Assembly: GCF_004119445.1 (NCBI RefSeq)
Contig: NZ_QICI01000092.1
Coordinates: forward strand, 62,001-126,000
Length of the DNA stretch: 64,000 bases
Direction of reading: 5' to 3'
From: Chryseobacterium sp. CH21
Lineage (GTDB): Bacteria > Bacteroidota > Bacteroidia > Flavobacteriales > Weeksellaceae
Position 1 is the first letter of the stretch, and every line of letters begins with the position of its first letter. A program made the translations under genes and the position numbers. The notes beneath the pieces are model-generated. The model was not told the DNA's origin, did no database searches, and worked only from the letters and a program-made list of their open reading frames with translations. Positions 61,706-64,000 of the stretch are shown one piece after another.

Positions 61706-62125
61706 TTAATTAGCTTTCTCCCAAACCTGGGTTCTTCCTAATAAAGATAATCCCAAGTAACCTCTTACGTTCAGTTTATCACCGCTTCTTGTAATGGTAC
61801 ACTTGTATGTTTTTCCTGTTTTAGGATCAGTAATTGTTCCTCCGGTGAACTCATCACCATCTTTTTTCAATCCTCTGATGATTTCCAATCCTAAAATTGG
61901 TTTTCCTTTTCTGTCATCTTTACAAGCTGTACAGTTAGGATCAGCAGGTTTTATCAATAACTGAGAAACTTTACCATAGTATTTCCCGTCTGACTTTTTG
62001 TACACTTCAACAATAGATTTCGCCTGTTTTGTCTCATCATCTATAGTCTTCCACTTACCTTCTATCTGCGCAAATGTAAGCACACCGCAAAAAGAAAGTG
62101 CGAATGTTAACAATAATTTTTTCAT
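61706..62125 (-). CDS. DUF2147 domain-containing secreted protein
   Basis: 139 residues. Signal peptide MKKLLLTFALSFCGVLTFAQ. The lipocalin-like DUF2147 body has IEGKWKTIDDETKQAKSIVE, VEVYKKSDGKYYGKVSQLLI and the typical closing GDKLNVRGYLGLSLLGRTQV with WEK. A Cys pair (CTAC) sits in a loop. The function is unknown; members are periplasmic. Monocistronic. Confidence 0.92.
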   Translation of the reverse strand: MKKLLLTFALSFCGVLTFAQIEGKWKTIDDETKQAKSIVEVYKKSDGKYYGKVSQLLIKPADPNCTACKDDRKGKPILGLEIIRGLKKDGDEFTGGTITDPKTGKTYKCTITRSGDKLNVRGYLGLSLLGRTQVWEKAN

Positions 62126-62276
62126 ATTTTTTATAGTTTTAATTTAATTACAATATTCTTATCTACGTATTGATAAAAATATAAATTAATTTTCAACGAA
62201 CAAAAAATTTTGTTATACAAAGCATAAAGAGGTAAAGAAAGACAATAAAGCCAATTCAAAACTTACCTTTTCAACC

Positions 62277-64000
62277 TTAATAAAGCTTCCTGTTAATCAC
62301 CCTGTCCATATAATCCTGATACCATGCTTTCGCCGTTTTCTTTCCGGCTTCCACTTCAGGGTTTTTAACTTCATTCATGATATTTTTTTCAAGGCTAAGA
62401 TCAGATTTATCATATACTCCAATAATTTCCTTACCATCAAAGCGGTAAATATAATTTCCGATCATGAACTGATCTGTACTTCCATCTGAATTGACTACAA
62501 GAAAAGGATATTTTTTGTCACTTACTAAACTTCTCCCCCAGCTTCTGATAGGTTTGTTATATCCGATAAGGTCTGCCAGTGTAGGATAGATATCAGCCTG
62601 CTGTGCAATTTCCTGGCTCACTCCTTTTAGCTGATAAGCAGGATTCGGAGAATAGAAAACTAATGGAACAGCATAATGATTCATCGCTCTTTCATATTCA
62701 GGGTAATATACCTGATTGGTATGATCTCCTGTGAAAACAAAGATGGTGTTATTGTACCAAGGCTGTTTTTTAGCAGTTTCAAAATATTTTTTAATCGCAT
62801 AATCGGTATACTGTATCGGTTCATGCATCTGTATTTTTCCTTTTTTAAATTTCCCGTTGTATTTTTCAGGGATTTTAAAAGGGTGATGTGAGGAAGCGGT
62901 AAATACAGTCGTCATAAAAGGTTGTTTCTTTCCTACATTTTTAGCAAAATACTGTAAGAAGGGCTCGTCCCAGATGGCCCACATGCCATCAAAGTCTTCA
63001 TCATGGTTATATTCTGTTTTTCCAAAATAATGTTTAAATCCTAAAATATTTCCAAATCCAAGGAATCCCATCGAACCATTCGGTGCTCCATGATAAAAAG
63101 AAGTATCATAGCCCAGATCATTACACACGGAAACAATGGACTGAATTTTCTGGTTGGAATATGGAGATCCCGTAAATGCATCAGTAAGACTCGGAATCCC
63201 CGCCAATACACTGCTCATCCCATGAATTGACTGTCTTCCATTCGCAAAAGTATTGGGAAAAATAAGACTTTGCCCAGCCAGACTATCCATAAATGGGGTG
63301 TATGAAACGTAGTCTTTGATATTTTTATCTTTATTAAATGCTCCGGAATATTCTCTCCCGAAAGATTCTACAATGAAAATAACAATATTGGGGCGGTTTT
63401 CCACCTTTCTATCGTATACTTTATAAGGATGCACGTTGTCTTCAATATATTTTTCATCTACGAAATGCACTTCCTTAAAGTTATTGGTATTTAAAGTTCT
63501 GAAAAAGGAGAATGTACTGTTGAGCACTATATTTCCCTGAAGCGGATTGGCTACAAAACGGGTAGCATCTACCATATTAATAGGTCTTGTGCTATGTTTG
63601 AAATCTCCTCTGATCCCTCCCACAACCAGCACTGCAGTAATACATAGAGTAATAATGGAAGTCAGAAAATAAGGGATCAGCTTCGAAGGCTTCACATCCT
63701 CTACTGTTACTCTTTTGTAAAGGAAAACCCAAAGGATCATCAAAACGATATACCAAATAAGTACAAAAGGATGTTCTCCGACAGAGATCATCAATGTTTT
63801 GGAAACATTAGATTCATGCTCTGCTACCTGAAATACTGCCGAAGTAAGCCTTGCCTGTGCAAATTTATAGTAAATAAAATCGCCGAAATTCATCGCATAA
63901 GCAATCCCGTTGGTAATGAAATAAAGCCAGAAAAGAATTTGTTGAAAAACTTTCTTGGTATTGATTACTAACGGCAATAAACTAAGGAGTATGAATAAGG
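62277..64000 (-). CDS. LtaS-type sulfatase/phosphoglycerol transferase, 5' end cut by window edge
   Basis: The frame is open from the stop at 62277 to the right edge of the window; the visible part is about 574 residues. The N-terminus is missing, and the TTG at 63977 is internal, since the frame continues LFILLSLLPLVIN upstream. Three or four membrane segments are followed by an extracellular alkaline-phosphatase-fold domain: PNIVIFIVESFGREYSGAFN (metal-binding E), the nucleophile in TFANGRQSIHGMSSVLAGIP, SFYHGAPNGSMGF, TASSHHPFKIP and VFTGDHTNQVYYP. In Bacteroidota such enzymes modify lipids or glycans; the substrate is unknown. Confidence 0.92.
   Translation of the reverse strand, partial: LFILLSLLPLVINTKKVFQQILFWLYFITNGIAYAMNFGDFIYYKFAQARLTSAVFQVAEHESNVSKTLMISVGEHPFVLIWYIVLMILWVFLYKRVTVEDVKPSKLIPYFLTSIITLCITAVLVVGGIRGDFKHSTRPINMVDATRFVANPLQGNIVLNSTFSFFRTLNTNNFKEVHFVDEKYIEDNVHPYKVYDRKVENRPNIVIFIVESFGREYSGAFNKDKNIKDYVSYTPFMDSLAGQSLIFPNTFANGRQSIHGMSSVLAGIPSLTDAFTGSPYSNQKIQSIVSVCNDLGYDTSFYHGAPNGSMGFLGFGNILGFKHYFGKTEYNHDEDFDGMWAIWDEPFLQYFAKNVGKKQPFMTTVFTASSHHPFKIPEKYNGKFKKGKIQMHEPIQYTDYAIKKYFETAKKQPWYNNTIFVFTGDHTNQVYYPEYERAMNHYAVPLVFYSPNPAYQLKGVSQEIAQQADIYPTLADLIGYNKPIRSWGRSLVSDKKYPFLVVNSDGSTDQFMIGNYIYRFDGKEIIGVYDKSDLSLEKNIMNEVKNPEVEAGKKTAKAWYQDYMDRVINRKLY

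Noticed and set aside
1-64000. CRISPR array, tRNA genes, insertion sequences or prophage genes
   Set aside because: I found no spaced direct repeats, no cloverleaf sequence with TTCGA arm in intergenic regions, no transposase, integrase or phage structural genes. This is a visual check, not a program run.

Overview
The window is about 64 kb of AT-rich bacterial chromosome from a member of the Bacteroidota, class Flavobacteriia, most likely Chryseobacterium or a close relative. The genus is inferred from overall gene content and style, not from a search. The strongest evidence is the promoter type: most genes have a TAnnTTTG box, the Bacteroidota -7 element, a short distance upstream. Other supports are an S16 protein with a long Ala/Glu-rich tail, OstA-like, PPK2 and DUF1573 proteins, and the absence of clear Shine-Dalgarno sequences. 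I see no tRNA, rRNA, CRISPR array, prophage or insertion sequence.

Layout. 1-10.7 kb is housekeeping: valS (cut by the left edge), a DUF1573 protein, PPK2, the RNase P RNA, an ECF sigma factor with a membrane partner, an acyl-CoA synthetase, rpoN and asnS. 10.7-20.8 kb is accessory: a TPR/AraC sensor-regulator, a desaturase operon with a divergent regulator, an SDR, an AraC protein and a serine hydrolase. 20.8-27 kb holds rimM-rpsP, a nitroreductase, a GreA-like gene, DUF805 and an M3 peptidase. 27-40 kb is accessory: an ArsR-SRPBCC-SRPBCC operon, two more serine hydrolases, a TetR/MFS unit, a TetR/small-membrane-protein unit, GNAT, AraC and a flavodoxin-fold oxidoreductase. 40-43 kb has a putative Tyr-codon leader peptide and terminator ahead of tyrS, then an exonuclease and a GNAT. 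43-49 kb is a Ter-type stress operon (two TerD, two vWA/TerY, PP2C phosphatase, protein kinase). 49-64 kb is housekeeping: flippase-like protein, panD, HU, pdxH, YqgE, amidase, aminotransferases, OstA-like, Fur, kup, pdhB, DUF2147 and an LtaS-type sulfatase cut by the right edge.

Three regulatory arrangements stand out. First, tyrS is preceded by a 32-codon ORF with three Tyr codons and a perfect terminator, with a possible antiterminator pairing, which fits ribosome-mediated attenuation. Second, the regulator at 16033 has a 17-bp palindrome at its own start and a 16/17 copy upstream of the divergent desaturase operon. Third, two TetR genes each sit beside perfect palindromes that overlap -7 promoters; one faces an unlisted 46-codon ORF.

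Quality caution. At least eleven genes are interrupted by twelve single-base indels, nearly all a missing A or T in a run of five to eight. Homopolymer undercalling is the simplest explanation, so these genes are annotated across the break as probably intact. In at least eight genes a naive ORF start is a TTG or GTG overlapping or abutting a -7 box or neighbouring stop codon; I moved these starts to the following ATG.
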